Numbered from the stretch's first letter, positions 15,051-27,544 are shown. The stretch: 64,000 nt of DNA from Humibacter sp049446075 (GCF_049446075.1 NZ_JBMSEB010000003.1:248001-312000); one strand, 5' to 3'. The notes: generated by a model not told the origin, from the letters alone. Made by a program: numbers and translations.

Positions 15051-18000
15051 ATGGTGGTACGTCTAAGCCGCACAACACGTGGGTTGGCAGCCGCAGCGCT
15101 CTCCGTGGCGATGATCTTCGGAGCGACGAGCGGGGCGGGCGCCGTTCCGACGGAAGTAGCTCAGAAGAGCGATACAGCGGCGACGCACACGATCACCTTC
15201 GATAAGTACTCACTCATGATCGACGGCAAGCGCACCATGATCTGGTCGGCGGAGTTCCATTACTGGAGGCTGCCCAGCAAGAGCCTGTGGCTCGACGTAC
15301 TGCAGAAGATCAAGGCAGAGGGCTACAACGCGGTATCCATCTACTTCGACTGGGCCTACCACTCCCCCAAACAAGGAACGTACGACTTCAGCGGAGTACG
15401 GGACGTCGACACGCTCCTCGACATGGCTCAGCAGGTCGGCTTATACGTCATCGCCCGTCCCGGCCCGTACATCAATGCCGAGACCGACGGCGGCGGATTC
15501 CCAGGTTGGCTGACGCAAGTGGCGGGCAGGGCGCGCAGCGACGCTGCGGACTACCTTGCCGCCGCGGACGAGTGGCTCAGCCACATCGACTCGATCCTCG
15601 CCAAGCACCAGCTGACCAACGGCGGCGGCACGATCATCCTCGACCAGATCGAGAACGAACTCGCCTCCACAGGTACGAGCCAGAAGAATTACATGAACCA
15701 CCTGTATGCGAAGGTGCGTTCCGACGGCATCCAAGTTCCGATCTTCCACAACGACAAAGGACGCAACGGCGTCTGGGTCCCGCAGAACTCCAACGTGCCG
15801 GGGACGGTGACCGGCCCCACTGACCTCTATGCATTCGACGGATACCCCGGTGGCGCCTGCAGCACGAACGGTACGCCTGGCAGCCCGGCGGCGGCGCCCG
15901 ACTGGGGGCTCTGGGGCGCCGGCGGCGCTAAAGGCGGCTCTACAGCATCACCGAACACACCTGGATTCGCGGCAGAGTTCGGCGGCGGCTGGTTCGACTA
16001 CTGGGGCAGCGTCGGAACCTACCCGTGCACGGCACAACGAGAGGGTTCCGGGTATGAGCGAGTGTTCTACGGAACGAACATCGCCAACGGACTGAGCATC
16101 CAGAACTTCTACATGACGTATGGCGGCACGTCATGGGGCTGGCTGCCCGCACCCGTCGTCTACACCTCCTACGACTACGGCGCTGCCATCGACGAGGCAC
16201 GGCAGATCCGGCCAAAGGCGAGCACGATGAAGGAGCTGGGTCTCTTCCTACAGAGCGTTGCGCCGCTGACGAAGCTGACGAAGTCGGATCCGGTCACGGC
16301 GTCATCCGGCAAGGTGAAGGTCTATAACGACGTGAACCCCGACACGGGGACTCACTTGTACTTCGCCGTGCACAATCCGTCGAACGCGACGACCGACGAC
16401 TCGTTCACCTTCCCGCTGTCGACCCCGGACGGCCAGTACACCGTTCCGCAATCCGGAACGCTGCGACTGAACGGTCAGGACGGCAAGATGCTCGTCGCCG
16501 ACTACGACATGGACGGCCAGCACCTGGTCTACTCGACCTCCGAGATCATGACTCACCTGCATCGCTCCAACGGCGATCTGGCGCTGCTCTACGGGCGCAA
16601 TGGCGAGCAGGGCGAAACGGTGCTGCGCTATACGTCCGCTCCTGACGTGACGGTGCTGTCCGGCGACGTCAGCGCCCACTACGACCAAGCGACCGGGGAT
16701 CTGCGACTCGACTACACGCATTCGGGTCTCGCCGAGTTGCGCATCACAGGCGGCGGGCGCAGCGCCTTCACGCTGCTGCTCGCCGACCAAGATACCGCCG
16801 ACACGTTCTGGCACCAAGACACGGCGGCCGGCCCCGCGCTCGAACGTGGCCCGGAACTCGTGCGCGCTGCGTCGATCGAGGGGACGACGCTGAAGCTCTC
16901 CGGAGACACGAAGGACGCCAGCGACCTTCAAGTGTGGGCTCCCGACGGCGTCAGCGCCGTCACGTGGAACGGAGCACAAGTCGCGACGGTCGCAGGAGCT
17001 GATGAAAGCCTGAGCGCGTCCACCCGCCTCCCGGGTGCGGACCCCGTCGACCTGCCCGATCTGACGAAATCGAGCTGGTCGTATGCGTCGGGCACGCCGG
17101 AAGCCGATCCGGGGTTCGACGACTCATCGTGGACCACCGCTGACAAGACCTCCACAACGAGCACCACCAAGCCCCCGACCGGCGCGCCCGTGCTCACCGC
17201 CGACGACTACGGGTTCCACCAGGGCGACGTCTGGTACCGCGGCACGTACACGGGCTCGGCCGACACGACAACCCTCCGCCTCAATTACGGCGGCGGGGGC
17301 GCCGGGATGCTTCAGACCTGGCTCGACGGGGTGTACCTGGGCCAGAACGTGCTGGCATCCGGGGTGAGCGCACCACCGACCACCGGGACCGCCGTGTTCG
17401 CGATTCCACAGGGTCTGCGCACCGGCAAGCACGTGCTCGCCGTGATGGTGCGGAACGACGGGCACAACGAAGACGGGGGCGTCAACGACGCTCAGAAGGA
17501 GGGCCGCGGCCTCATCGGCGTCACGACGACCGGTGGCGCGACGAAGACCGCAATCGAGTGGAAGATCCAAGGCGATCTCGGCGGCGAAAGCGTTATCGAC
17601 ACGGCGCGAGGGCTGAACAACGTCGGCGGGCAATACGGCGAGCGCAAAGGGTGGTATCTGCCAGGGTTCCCGGACCAGTCGTGGCCAGCAACCACGCTTC
17701 CCGCCTCCTCTGCGATGCCCGGCACCACCTGGTACCGCACCTCCTTCTCGTTGAACGCTCCGAAGGACGAAGATCCGTCGCTCGGCCTCACCATCGGCGA
17801 TTCATCCACGCCACGATCCGGCGGTGCGTACCGCGCCCTCATCTACGTGAACGGCTGGAACGTGGGGCAGTACATCGCCGACGTGGGACCGCAGCACACG
17901 TTCGTATTGCCCAACGGCATCCTCGATCCTCGCGGACACAACACAGTCGCCATCGCCGTCACGAGCGATGGCGGTCCAGGGAATGCCCTTGAATCGGTGA

Positions 18001-18857
18001 GGCTCGTGGATCTCGGCACGGTGCGCGGCGGCGTTCCCCTGGCGCAGAACGAGGCATCGAGCTACAGCGCCTCGGTCTACGGGTCGCCGAAGCTGCCGTC
18101 CACCGTGACCATGGACTCGCTGACATCGGATGTCGCCGGGACGGTGAAGGGTGGCAGTACCTTGCACCTCACCGGTGTGCTGACGAACCACTCGGGGGCG
18201 GCGGCGAGACTCTCCAGCGACCTGGATCTCCCGGACGGCTGGACGTCCGACCCCAGCGGCGCCGTCAAGACCGCGCCGCTGACGCCTGGCTCTTCCGCGA
18301 CGCTGACGTGGACGGTCCAGATCCCGCAAGATGCGGCATCCGGCAGCTATGCGATCGCGGCGGAGAACACAGTCGCGCAGGCGAACCGATCGACGAGCAC
18401 CGGGCGCTCCCTGGCGCTGTCGGTACAAAGCGCAGGCGAGCACTACGTCAGCGATCTTCCATGGGACTCGAGTGCGAGTGGCTGGGGAACGATCGGGCGC
18501 GACGTCAGCGTGGGCGGCGGCGCGATCACCGTTGGCGGCACTGTCTACGCCAAGGGCATCGGCGTCAACTCGATCAGCACCGTGACTCTCACACTGCCTA
18601 GTGCGTGCACCACCTTCTCGAGCGTCGTCGGACTGGATGCCGGCGCGGGCGGCAAAGGATCGGTGACGTTCCAGGTCTACGGCGACGGAACGCTGCTGAA
18701 GCAGACATCCACGATCGCGGGGACAGCTGCACCGATACCCCTAGTCGTCGACATCACCGGAGTGAAGCAGCTGACGCTCACCGTCGGCGATGCCGGCGAT
18801 GGCAATGGGCACGACAACGCCGATTGGGCGGACGCCAAGGTCGAATGCGCACCGTGA
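15051..18857 (+). CDS. Secreted multidomain glycoside hydrolase family 35 beta-galactosidase
   Basis: This 1268-aa exported enzyme is expected to remove terminal beta-linked galactose from oligo- or polysaccharides outside the cell. A signal peptide covers residues 1-31 (cleavage near GAGA). The GH35 barrel spans about 45-400, with GPYINAETDGGGFPGWL, the acid/base Glu203 in QIENE, and the nucleophile Glu309 in FAAEFGGGW. Galactosidase beta domains and two jelly-roll modules follow (about 640-1000), then a NEW3-type beta domain (about 1020-1110) and a C-terminal NPCBM carbohydrate-binding module (about 1118-1268). The start has GAGGAGGA 4 nt upstream. It lies between an Rv3235-family gene and secA, which are close in relatives, so it looks like an insertion. 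No sugar transporter or regulator accompanies it. Confidence 0.93.
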   Translation: MVVRLSRTTRGLAAAALSVAMIFGATSGAGAVPTEVAQKSDTAATHTITFDKYSLMIDGKRTMIWSAEFHYWRLPSKSLWLDVLQKIKAEGYNAVSIYFDWAYHSPKQGTYDFSGVRDVDTLLDMAQQVGLYVIARPGPYINAETDGGGFPGWLTQVAGRARSDAADYLAAADEWLSHIDSILAKHQLTNGGGTIILDQIENELASTGTSQKNYMNHLYAKVRSDGIQVPIFHNDKGRNGVWVPQNSNVPGTVTGPTDLYAFDGYPGGACSTNGTPGSPAAAPDWGLWGAGGAKGGSTASPNTPGFAAEFGGGWFDYWGSVGTYPCTAQREGSGYERVFYGTNIANGLSIQNFYMTYGGTSWGWLPAPVVYTSYDYGAAIDEARQIRPKASTMKELGLFLQSVAPLTKLTKSDPVTASSGKVKVYNDVNPDTGTHLYFAVHNPSNATTDDSFTFPLSTPDGQYTVPQSGTLRLNGQDGKMLVADYDMDGQHLVYSTSEIMTHLHRSNGDLALLYGRNGEQGETVLRYTSAPDVTVLSGDVSAHYDQATGDLRLDYTHSGLAELRITGGGRSAFTLLLADQDTADTFWHQDTAAGPALERGPELVRAASIEGTTLKLSGDTKDASDLQVWAPDGVSAVTWNGAQVATVAGADESLSASTRLPGADPVDLPDLTKSSWSYASGTPEADPGFDDSSWTTADKTSTTSTTKPPTGAPVLTADDYGFHQGDVWYRGTYTGSADTTTLRLNYGGGGAGMLQTWLDGVYLGQNVLASGVSAPPTTGTAVFAIPQGLRTGKHVLAVMVRNDGHNEDGGVNDAQKEGRGLIGVTTTGGATKTAIEWKIQGDLGGESVIDTARGLNNVGGQYGERKGWYLPGFPDQSWPATTLPASSAMPGTTWYRTSFSLNAPKDEDPSLGLTIGDSSTPRSGGAYRALIYVNGWNVGQYIADVGPQHTFVLPNGILDPRGHNTVAIAVTSDGGPGNALESVRLVDLGTVRGGVPLAQNEASSYSASVYGSPKLPSTVTMDSLTSDVAGTVKGGSTLHLTGVLTNHSGAAARLSSDLDLPDGWTSDPSGAVKTAPLTPGSSATLTWTVQIPQDAASGSYAIAAENTVAQANRSTSTGRSLALSVQSAGEHYVSDLPWDSSASGWGTIGRDVSVGGGAITVGGTVYAKGIGVNSISTVTLTLPSACTTFSSVVGLDAGAGGKGSVTFQVYGDGTLLKQTSTIAGTAAPIPLVVDITGVKQLTLTVGDAGDGNGHDNADWADAKVECAP

Positions 18858-18879
18858 GCTGACGAACGAAAGAGGTGCG

Positions 18880-18884
<5 letters not shown>
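18858..18884. terminator. Weak hairpin between convergent beta-galactosidase and secA
   Basis: Seven-bp arms GCTGACG (18858-18864) and CGTCAGC (18878-18884) enclose a 13-nt loop directly after the galactosidase stop, overlapping the secA stop. It could act on both strands but is short and lacks a T-tract. Confidence 0.35.
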
Positions 18885-21690
<2,806 letters not shown>

Positions 21691-21999
21691 TGATGCACTC
21701 CAAGTGGTTCAAGGGGACACCGTCATGGCATCCGTCGTCCCGGGTTGGACGCGTGCCGACCTACCGGGCGGCAACGGACCCATGTTACCGGGCTGTGACC
21801 TGAGGATGCCGGACGCCCGCTGAAGGAATGCCGCACGGCTGCAGGCAGCGCGCTCCGCACCGAAATGCGCAATAGCCGGGTGCGGTGGGCGCCCAACGCC
21901 GCTAAGTCCGCCTGTCGTGCAGGTGCCGGGAGCAGCACATCCGCTCCCGGCACCTGTCCGACACTGTCCGGCGACCGCAGAAGCGATCAGCAGGTCGGC
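21691..21999. other. 309-nt intergenic region between hpf and secA
   Basis: Both flanking genes are on the minus strand. The region holds the hpf terminator hairpin at 21913-21963 and, to its left, presumably the secA promoter and leader. No ORF with coding character, no tRNA and no recognisable riboswitch was seen. The secA Shine-Dalgarno sequence lies at its left edge. Confidence 0.7.
21913..21963 (-). terminator. Terminator hairpin downstream of hpf
   Basis: A perfect 14-bp stem (21920-21933 with 21943-21956) has a 9-nt loop. A further 5-bp outer stem (TGTCG 21913-21917 with CGACA 21959-21963) lies beyond a 2-nt internal loop. It begins 37 nt after the hpf stop on the minus strand. Confidence 0.8.
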
Positions 22000-22710
22000 T
22001 CAGCCTCGACCGAACTTGCGAGAGGCCGTTGCCACCTCCTGCAGCTCCTCCGCGTTCTCATCGAGCGCGATGACGCCGTAGTCCCAGCCCTTGCGGCGGT
22101 ATACGACCGATGGCCGGTTCGACTCCTCGTCGATGAAGAGATAGAAGTCGTGACCGACGAGCTCCATGTAGTAGAGCGCGTCGTCGACCGACATGGGCAC
22201 CGAGGCGAACACCTTCTTGCGGATGACGACCGGGCAGTAGTCCTCCGCCGGCTCCGCCTCCTCCTGCTGTGCCGACTCATCGATGACCGGCACGGCGCCG
22301 GTGCGCACCTGCTCGAGCACGGTGACCGGCGCGGGCGTGACATCCACTCGTCCGAGGCCGACGGTGGAGGCTTCGCGGACCGAAGGAGGTCTGTGTAGTC
22401 CGCGGTGGATCTTTCTGCGATCTTTGGCGCGCCGCACGCGCTCGAGTAGCCGACCTATCGCGAGGTCGAACGCCGCGTACTTGTCGGCGGCGGTGGCCTC
22501 GGCACGAACGACGGGACCTGGGCCAATGAGCGTGAGCTCGACCCGATCGTCGCCGTTCTGACCTCCGGACTTCTCGTTATGGCGGGAGACCTTGATCTCC
22601 AGCGAGAGAGCTCGCTCGGCGAGCGAGCCGACCTTGGCAGCTTTCTCCGTCGCATACTCACGGAAGCGATCGGTAATGCCCACGCCGAGTCCGAAGATGT
22701 TGATTTCCAT
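22000..22710 (-). CDS. hpf: Long-form ribosome hibernation promoting factor
   Basis: This 236-aa protein binds the 30S decoding region in stationary phase or stress. The N-terminal S30AE domain covers residues 1-105 (MEINIFGLGVGITDRFREYATEKAAKVG...). A linker follows, then the C-terminal dimerisation domain (about 175-236; VIRKKVFASVPMSVDDALYYMELVGHDFYLF). This makes it the long form able to pair ribosomes into 100S particles. ATG 22710 has a perfect AGGAGGT site and is preferred over a frame open to 22770. It sits between secA and comF as in mycobacteria (Rv3241c). Confidence 0.96.
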   Translation of the reverse strand: MEINIFGLGVGITDRFREYATEKAAKVGSLAERALSLEIKVSRHNEKSGGQNGDDRVELTLIGPGPVVRAEATAADKYAAFDLAIGRLLERVRRAKDRRKIHRGLHRPPSVREASTVGLGRVDVTPAPVTVLEQVRTGAVPVIDESAQQEEAEPAEDYCPVVIRKKVFASVPMSVDDALYYMELVGHDFYLFIDEESNRPSVVYRRKGWDYGVIALDENAEELQEVATASRKFGRG

Positions 22711-22938
22711 GGCGACCTCCTGCTTCAAGTGCGGCCGTCGCCCGTACGGAAAGGGCGGCTGGACCGGCACCTTTTCCCCCCACCGTAGACCGGGGGCTGG
22801 CGGATGTCACCAGCTACTTGCCGAGGAGTCCCTGGGTGTCTCGCCTGGACCGCCAATGTGACGATTCCCGCTCGGTGAACTCGGCGGTGCACGCGTGACA
22901 AGCCAAGGCCGTCACCCGGTCACGGAAACGTGGAACGG

Positions 22939-23925
22939 TCAGGTCGCGCGCCGAGTCGCCTCCCCCTCGGAGCCCGCCACAGCCCGTGCCACCGCCTCAG
23001 CCCGAGCCTCCTCCTCCGCCCCAGCCGCGGCCTCCGCCTCCGCCTCGGCCTCGCCCCCAGCCTCCGCGTCCACTGTCGCGGCGGCGCCAGAGGACGGCGG
23101 ATGCCTGCGAGGCGTCCTGGCGAGCACGGCGGCACCGATTACGTGCGCTCCCCCGGATGCCAGCGCCCGCCGTGCCTCCAGCAGGGTCGCCCCGGTCGTG
23201 AGGATGTCGTCCACGAGTAACACCCTCTCCCCCGCCACCCAGCCGCGCGGCTCCAGCCAGTGGTCGCGGTTCGCGCGTCGCGATTCGGCCGTCAGTCCCG
23301 ACTGATCCGCGGCCTGACGACGGGCACGGAGGGCGGGTCTCGCTCGGAGGCCTGCACGCGCGAGCAGCAGGCCGACCGGCGAGTAGCCACGCGTGCGCAG
23401 CGCGGCCCACGACGACGGCACGGTGACGAGCTGCACGGCGCGCGGGGATGCCCGCGCGCGCCCGCCACCGCCCCACGACAGTTCGTCTGCACCGGGAGAG
23501 AGCCGGCCATCGGGAGCCCGTGCAGAGAGACCGTTCGTCGAGACACGTGTCGAGGACGAGCTGGGCGAGTCGCGGCCGTCGGCGGCACGAAGGGCCGCCG
23601 CTATAGCGGCAGCGAACGATGGAGCGAGCCGGGCGGCCGCGTCCGTGCGCCCGCCGTCCTTGTAGGCGGCGAGCGTGGAACGCACGGCTCCCGAGTAGTC
23701 GTGCGCGTAGGTCACGCTGAGCCCGTCGAGGTCGACGCGACGCACTCGCGGGACGAGCTGTGCGGCGCAAGCGTCGCAGAGCGCGCGGTCGGGCGCGGAG
23801 CATCCTGCGCACGCGGTGGGCATGAGCACGGCCAGAGCATCGAGGAGCGCGGGCTGCAGCCGAGCACCCAGCAGCCCGGTCGACGTGCCGGGTGACCGAT
23901 CGGGAGCTCGTGGAAAGCGTGCCAT
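22939..23925 (-). CDS. comF: ComF-family phosphoribosyltransferase-like protein
   Basis: This protein of about 328 aa belongs to the ComFC/GntX family, named from DNA uptake in Bacillus but of unclear role in actinobacteria. It has an N-terminal zinc finger (CAGCSAPDRALCDAC near residues 38-52) and a type I PRTase fold with the PRPP-binding loop VLLVDDILTTGATL near 246-259. It differs from typical 220-250 aa homologues by a middle Ser/Gly-rich insert (near residues 120-150). A C-terminal tail of about 50 residues is almost only Ala, Glu, Gly and Arg. ATG 23925 is the likely start, though no strong RBS is visible. It follows lpqB by 118 nt. Confidence 0.85.
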   Translation of the reverse strand: MARFPRAPDRSPGTSTGLLGARLQPALLDALAVLMPTACAGCSAPDRALCDACAAQLVPRVRRVDLDGLSVTYAHDYSGAVRSTLAAYKDGGRTDAAARLAPSFAAAIAAALRAADGRDSPSSSSTRVSTNGLSARAPDGRLSPGADELSWGGGGRARASPRAVQLVTVPSSWAALRTRGYSPVGLLLARAGLRARPALRARRQAADQSGLTAESRRANRDHWLEPRGWVAGERVLLVDDILTTGATLLEARRALASGGAHVIGAAVLARTPRRHPPSSGAAATVDAEAGGEAEAEAEAAAGAEEEARAEAVARAVAGSEGEATRRAT

Positions 23926-24043
23926 GTGTCGAGCCTGCCGAGGAACGGCGAGCCGTGGTCGCCCGGCGGTGCCAATTGTGGGGAGCCGGCCTCCCACCTC
24001 GACTTGGGACGCCGAGAGCAGAAGACGGAAAGCGAACGCCGGT

Positions 24044-25765
24044 CTACGGCTTGCCGAGCTGCTGGCCGATGAACTGCACGCCGTCGGCACGTTGCTGCCA
24101 GCCGGTTCCGCGCGGCCACTGCAGGGATCCGTCCGAGGTGAGCACCCAGTAGTAGGGGGCCTGGCCGACCGGTCCGATGGCCGCGCCCTTGCTGGGTCCC
24201 GGCACCGTCTGCGTGTCGCCGCCCACGGTCTGGACGTCGATCGAGCTGTCGTCTCCCGGGCCGACCGTCAGCACGCCGACCGTCAGGTCGTCGAGCCACG
24301 TGAGCGACGTCGCCGTGCCGCCGATGACCGGACCGAGGTTGATCGGCGTCGAAACGCTCTCAGGCCTCCCGCTGGCGGTGCGCACGACGCCGGCGACCAT
24401 GATGTCGGTGCCCGAGTCCGTTCGCACGATGGCAGCGAGCCGTGTGCCGTCCCGTGACATCTCGATCGCGACCAGCGAGCGCGCATCCGGCCACGCCACG
24501 CTGAGGGGGCCGGGTGCGCCAGACGGGCCGAGCACCAGGAGGTCGGAGGGCGACCCGGCAGCAGCGCTCCAGGCGTAACCCGACGGGTCGAGGGTCGGAG
24601 CGATCAAGCCGGGCCGGGTGTCCAGCTGGATGGGGTCATCCGTATCGGCTCGCACCACCCAGGCCGCGTTCGCCCCGAGCACGACCGCGGTGTGATGGTC
24701 GGCCGAGAGCGAAGCGGCGCGCGGCGCCAGGGACTGGACCTTCGACGAGACATCGGGGATGTCTGCAACGCCCGATCCAGACAGCAGACCGAACTTGCCG
24801 CCACGGAACACGAGCGCATTCGAGTCGACGCCTGGGTCCTGGGTCGGCTGTGCAGGCAGCGCGTCCGACACGGGTCGCTGCACACCCTCGATCGAGATGC
24901 GCACGTTGGTGATGCCTGCGACCGACGCGAGCGACTGCGAAAGCTGCAGCTGCATGCGGGCAAGCGCGACGCCATCCGCGGCTCCGGCAGTGCTGTTCAG
25001 GTCGACGTCGGCCTGGCCGCCGGTGACCGTCACGGAGTCGGACGTGAGCTGGGATCCCTGTGGGAACGCCGTGACGTAGGCGCCGGCCAGCCACCTGGCG
25101 GGGCCCTGCACGAGCTCCTTCACGACTCTCGTCTGCAGCGAGGCCGGCGAGTTGGGGAACCATCGCTGATCGGGCACCAGGTACGAGAGATCCGGGCTGA
25201 AGAAGAAGAGCGAGTGCGGTGCGAACACGCTCGGGAAGCGCGAGCTGTCGATGACGACGCCGTTCGGCGCCTTGGAGATGCGCCACTGTCCGTCTTGCTT
25301 GACGAACGTGTACTGCTGCTGGATGCCCGTGGACGACTCAGCCCTGCTGTACGTGCCGTCCGCGTCCACGAACGCCACGGGGGTCACTGTGAGCTGCTTG
25401 TGCCCGTCGTCCGTCGCCTCGTAATCCCGGTTGGCGCCCGTATCGACAGTGACCGAGGAATCGGGGTTCCACTTGCTGCGGAATGCCGTGGCGAGGAACT
25501 CCCTGGCCACCTGATAGTCGCCCTGCGGCGACACCTGGGCCTGGATGAAGCCCTTCAGAATCTCGTCCTGCGTCGCGCCGTGCTGCGGTGGACTCGGCAG
25601 GAAGTCGACCTGCCCAAGACCTCCGCTCTGCGCGCTGATCGGGCCGACCTCTTTCACGGCACTCGTACGTGGGATCTGTGCACACCCGGCGACGAGCACC
25701 AGGGCCGCCAGCGCTGCGACGGAAGCCAGCACCCCACGTCTGCCGCGCATACCGAACCGCTTCAT
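24044..25765 (-). CDS. lpqB: Lipoprotein LpqB, MtrAB accessory protein
   Basis: This 573-aa lipoprotein interacts with the sensor kinase MtrB and modulates MtrA activity in actinobacteria. The signal peptide ends in a lipobox (LVLVAGC, Cys about residue 28). A GerMN domain lies near residues 180-300 (SPDLSYLVPDQRWF, ELVQGPARWLAGA, GGQADVDLNS), and a C-terminal beta-propeller-like LpqB domain follows (about 320-573). ATG 25765 overlaps the mtrB TGA by 4 nt, so mtrB and lpqB are coupled, the same order as in Mycobacterium and Corynebacterium. Confidence 0.95.
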   Translation of the reverse strand: MKRFGMRGRRGVLASVAALAALVLVAGCAQIPRTSAVKEVGPISAQSGGLGQVDFLPSPPQHGATQDEILKGFIQAQVSPQGDYQVAREFLATAFRSKWNPDSSVTVDTGANRDYEATDDGHKQLTVTPVAFVDADGTYSRAESSTGIQQQYTFVKQDGQWRISKAPNGVVIDSSRFPSVFAPHSLFFFSPDLSYLVPDQRWFPNSPASLQTRVVKELVQGPARWLAGAYVTAFPQGSQLTSDSVTVTGGQADVDLNSTAGAADGVALARMQLQLSQSLASVAGITNVRISIEGVQRPVSDALPAQPTQDPGVDSNALVFRGGKFGLLSGSGVADIPDVSSKVQSLAPRAASLSADHHTAVVLGANAAWVVRADTDDPIQLDTRPGLIAPTLDPSGYAWSAAAGSPSDLLVLGPSGAPGPLSVAWPDARSLVAIEMSRDGTRLAAIVRTDSGTDIMVAGVVRTASGRPESVSTPINLGPVIGGTATSLTWLDDLTVGVLTVGPGDDSSIDVQTVGGDTQTVPGPSKGAAIGPVGQAPYYWVLTSDGSLQWPRGTGWQQRADGVQFIGQQLGKP

Positions 25766-27534
25766 GCCTTCACCGTCCCTTCCCGATCGCCGTGCCCGTC
25801 GTGCCTTCGACCCTCTCCGCGCCACCATGCGTTGCGGCGTTCGTGACCGGATGCCCGTCCCTGCCGCCCGGACCCTTCCCCATCGTGGTCCGCGCCGTCA
25901 TGCTTGGCGCCGATCAACTCATGGCCCATCGGGCGGTTGTCGGTGTCGCGCGGGGCATCCTCTGGGGCCAGAGGTATCGGGGACGTCAGGATCGGCTCCC
26001 CCGGTACTCGCGGCAGGGTGAGCCGGAAGTTCGATCCGTGACCCGGGCTCGACCAGACATCCAGCCATCCGTCGTGCTTCGCCGCGTCTTCGAGCGATAT
26101 GGCCAGCCCGAGCCCCGTGCCGCCGATGGTGCGTTTGCGCGACGGATCGGCGCGCCAGAACCTGTCGAAGACGTGCGAGACTTCGCGTTCGGTCATGCCG
26201 AGGCCGTAGTCGCGCACGGCCAGGGCGACCGCCGATTGATTGCTGTCGACCGTGACCACGATGGGCTCTCCCTCGCCATGTTCGATCGCGTTGCCGAGAA
26301 GGTTGCGCAGCACGCGGCGCACCCGCCTCGGGTCCATCTCGACCTCGAAGTACCCGCCAGGCGCGTCGAGCCGGATCTCCGACCCGTTCGTCACGGCGAG
26401 CGGGCGCATGTCGTCGACCGCGTCCTCCGCAAGGCGCACCAGGTTGGTCGGCTCGAGTTCGAGCACCACGGAGCCGGCGTCGTAGCGACTGATCTCCAGC
26501 AGATCGGAGAGCAGCCGGTCGAAGCGCTCGATCTGTGTATGCAGGAGTTCGGCCGTGCGCGCGGTGGCCGGCGGGAAGTCTTCGCGCTGGTCGTAGATCA
26601 CGTCGCCGGCGAGCCGGATGGTGGTGAGCGGTGTCCGCAGCTCGTGAGAGACATCGCTGACGAAGCGCTGCTGCAGCTGCGAGAGCGTCGCGAGCTGCGT
26701 GATCTGGCGTTGCAAGGCATCCGCCATGCCGTTGAACGACCTGGCCAGCGTGGCGAACGCGTCTTCGTTGGCGATGGGCATGCGCACCTCGAGGTCGCCG
26801 TCCGCCAGGCGCTGACTCGTCTGCGCTGCCAACCGGATCGGCGTCACGATGAGCCGCACCACGAGGTACGTGATTCCCGCGATGAGCAGGAGGAGGGCAA
26901 GGCCGACGATGAGAAGCGTGCGCTGTACGAACAGCAGCGTCGCTTCCGAGTCGGAGAGGTCATACCCGATGTACAGCTCGTAGCGTCCGGCCGTGGACAG
27001 CTGCAGTTCGGAACCGACCACGATGCCCGGCCTGGTCGTGCCGTCGGAGCCAGGCAGTGCGACGGATTGTGCGAACACTGCGTGCGGCGAGGATTGCACC
27101 GCCTTGCGAAGGTCTTTGGTGATCACGTCGCGCCCCGACCCGAACGTGGACACGCCGACGGGTGCTGCCGTGTCGATGCTCTGCCCCGGAACCCGGAAGG
27201 ATGCCACGAGCCCTGTCGTCGTGGAGTTCTTGATGTCGCCGAACACCTGCAGAAAGAGGTTGTCGATCGACTCTGGATCGGTGGCATCCGACGCATCGAG
27301 CTTCTTCTGGGCATCCGTCGTGGCCCTGGCCGAGTCGTGGTACGCCTGGTCGAGCCGGGACTGGTAGAGCCCGTTGCCCACGATGAACGAGACGAGAAAA
27401 CCGGCGACGAGCACGGCCGCACCGGTCAGTGCGACCGTGCTCAGCACGGTGCGGAACTGCAGGGATGTGCGCCACAGGTGGGCGAGACGCCCAGGCCACT
27501 CACGCCACCGTCGCCAGTCGACGCCGAGGAACAT
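25762..27534 (-). CDS. mtrB: Sensor histidine kinase MtrB
   Basis: This 590-aa membrane kinase is the partner of MtrA and controls cell-wall and osmotic functions. Two membrane segments (about residues 27-53 and 205-230) flank an extracytoplasmic sensor domain. HAMP (about 232-285), HisKA with the phosphoacceptor His in SDVSHELRTPLTTIRLAG, and HATPase_c with NLLGNAIEHGEG, DYGLGM and GTGLGLAI follow. After HATPase comes an unusual tail of about 60 residues rich in His, Asp, Gly and Arg. ATG 27534 is 10 nt after the mtrA stop; a TTG at 27573 overlapping mtrA would add 13 residues. It is coupled to lpqB by a 4-nt overlap. Confidence 0.95.
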   Translation of the reverse strand: MFLGVDWRRWREWPGRLAHLWRTSLQFRTVLSTVALTGAAVLVAGFLVSFIVGNGLYQSRLDQAYHDSARATTDAQKKLDASDATDPESIDNLFLQVFGDIKNSTTTGLVASFRVPGQSIDTAAPVGVSTFGSGRDVITKDLRKAVQSSPHAVFAQSVALPGSDGTTRPGIVVGSELQLSTAGRYELYIGYDLSDSEATLLFVQRTLLIVGLALLLLIAGITYLVVRLIVTPIRLAAQTSQRLADGDLEVRMPIANEDAFATLARSFNGMADALQRQITQLATLSQLQQRFVSDVSHELRTPLTTIRLAGDVIYDQREDFPPATARTAELLHTQIERFDRLLSDLLEISRYDAGSVVLELEPTNLVRLAEDAVDDMRPLAVTNGSEIRLDAPGGYFEVEMDPRRVRRVLRNLLGNAIEHGEGEPIVVTVDSNQSAVALAVRDYGLGMTEREVSHVFDRFWRADPSRKRTIGGTGLGLAISLEDAAKHDGWLDVWSSPGHGSNFRLTLPRVPGEPILTSPIPLAPEDAPRDTDNRPMGHELIGAKHDGADHDGEGSGRQGRASGHERRNAWWRGEGRRHDGHGDREGTVKA

Positions 27535-27544
27535 CAGGAGCTCG

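Noticed and set aside
22711..22938. Small gene or RNA between comF and hpf
   Set aside because: No frame with an RBS or protein-like composition and no strong hairpin was found in this 228-nt stretch.
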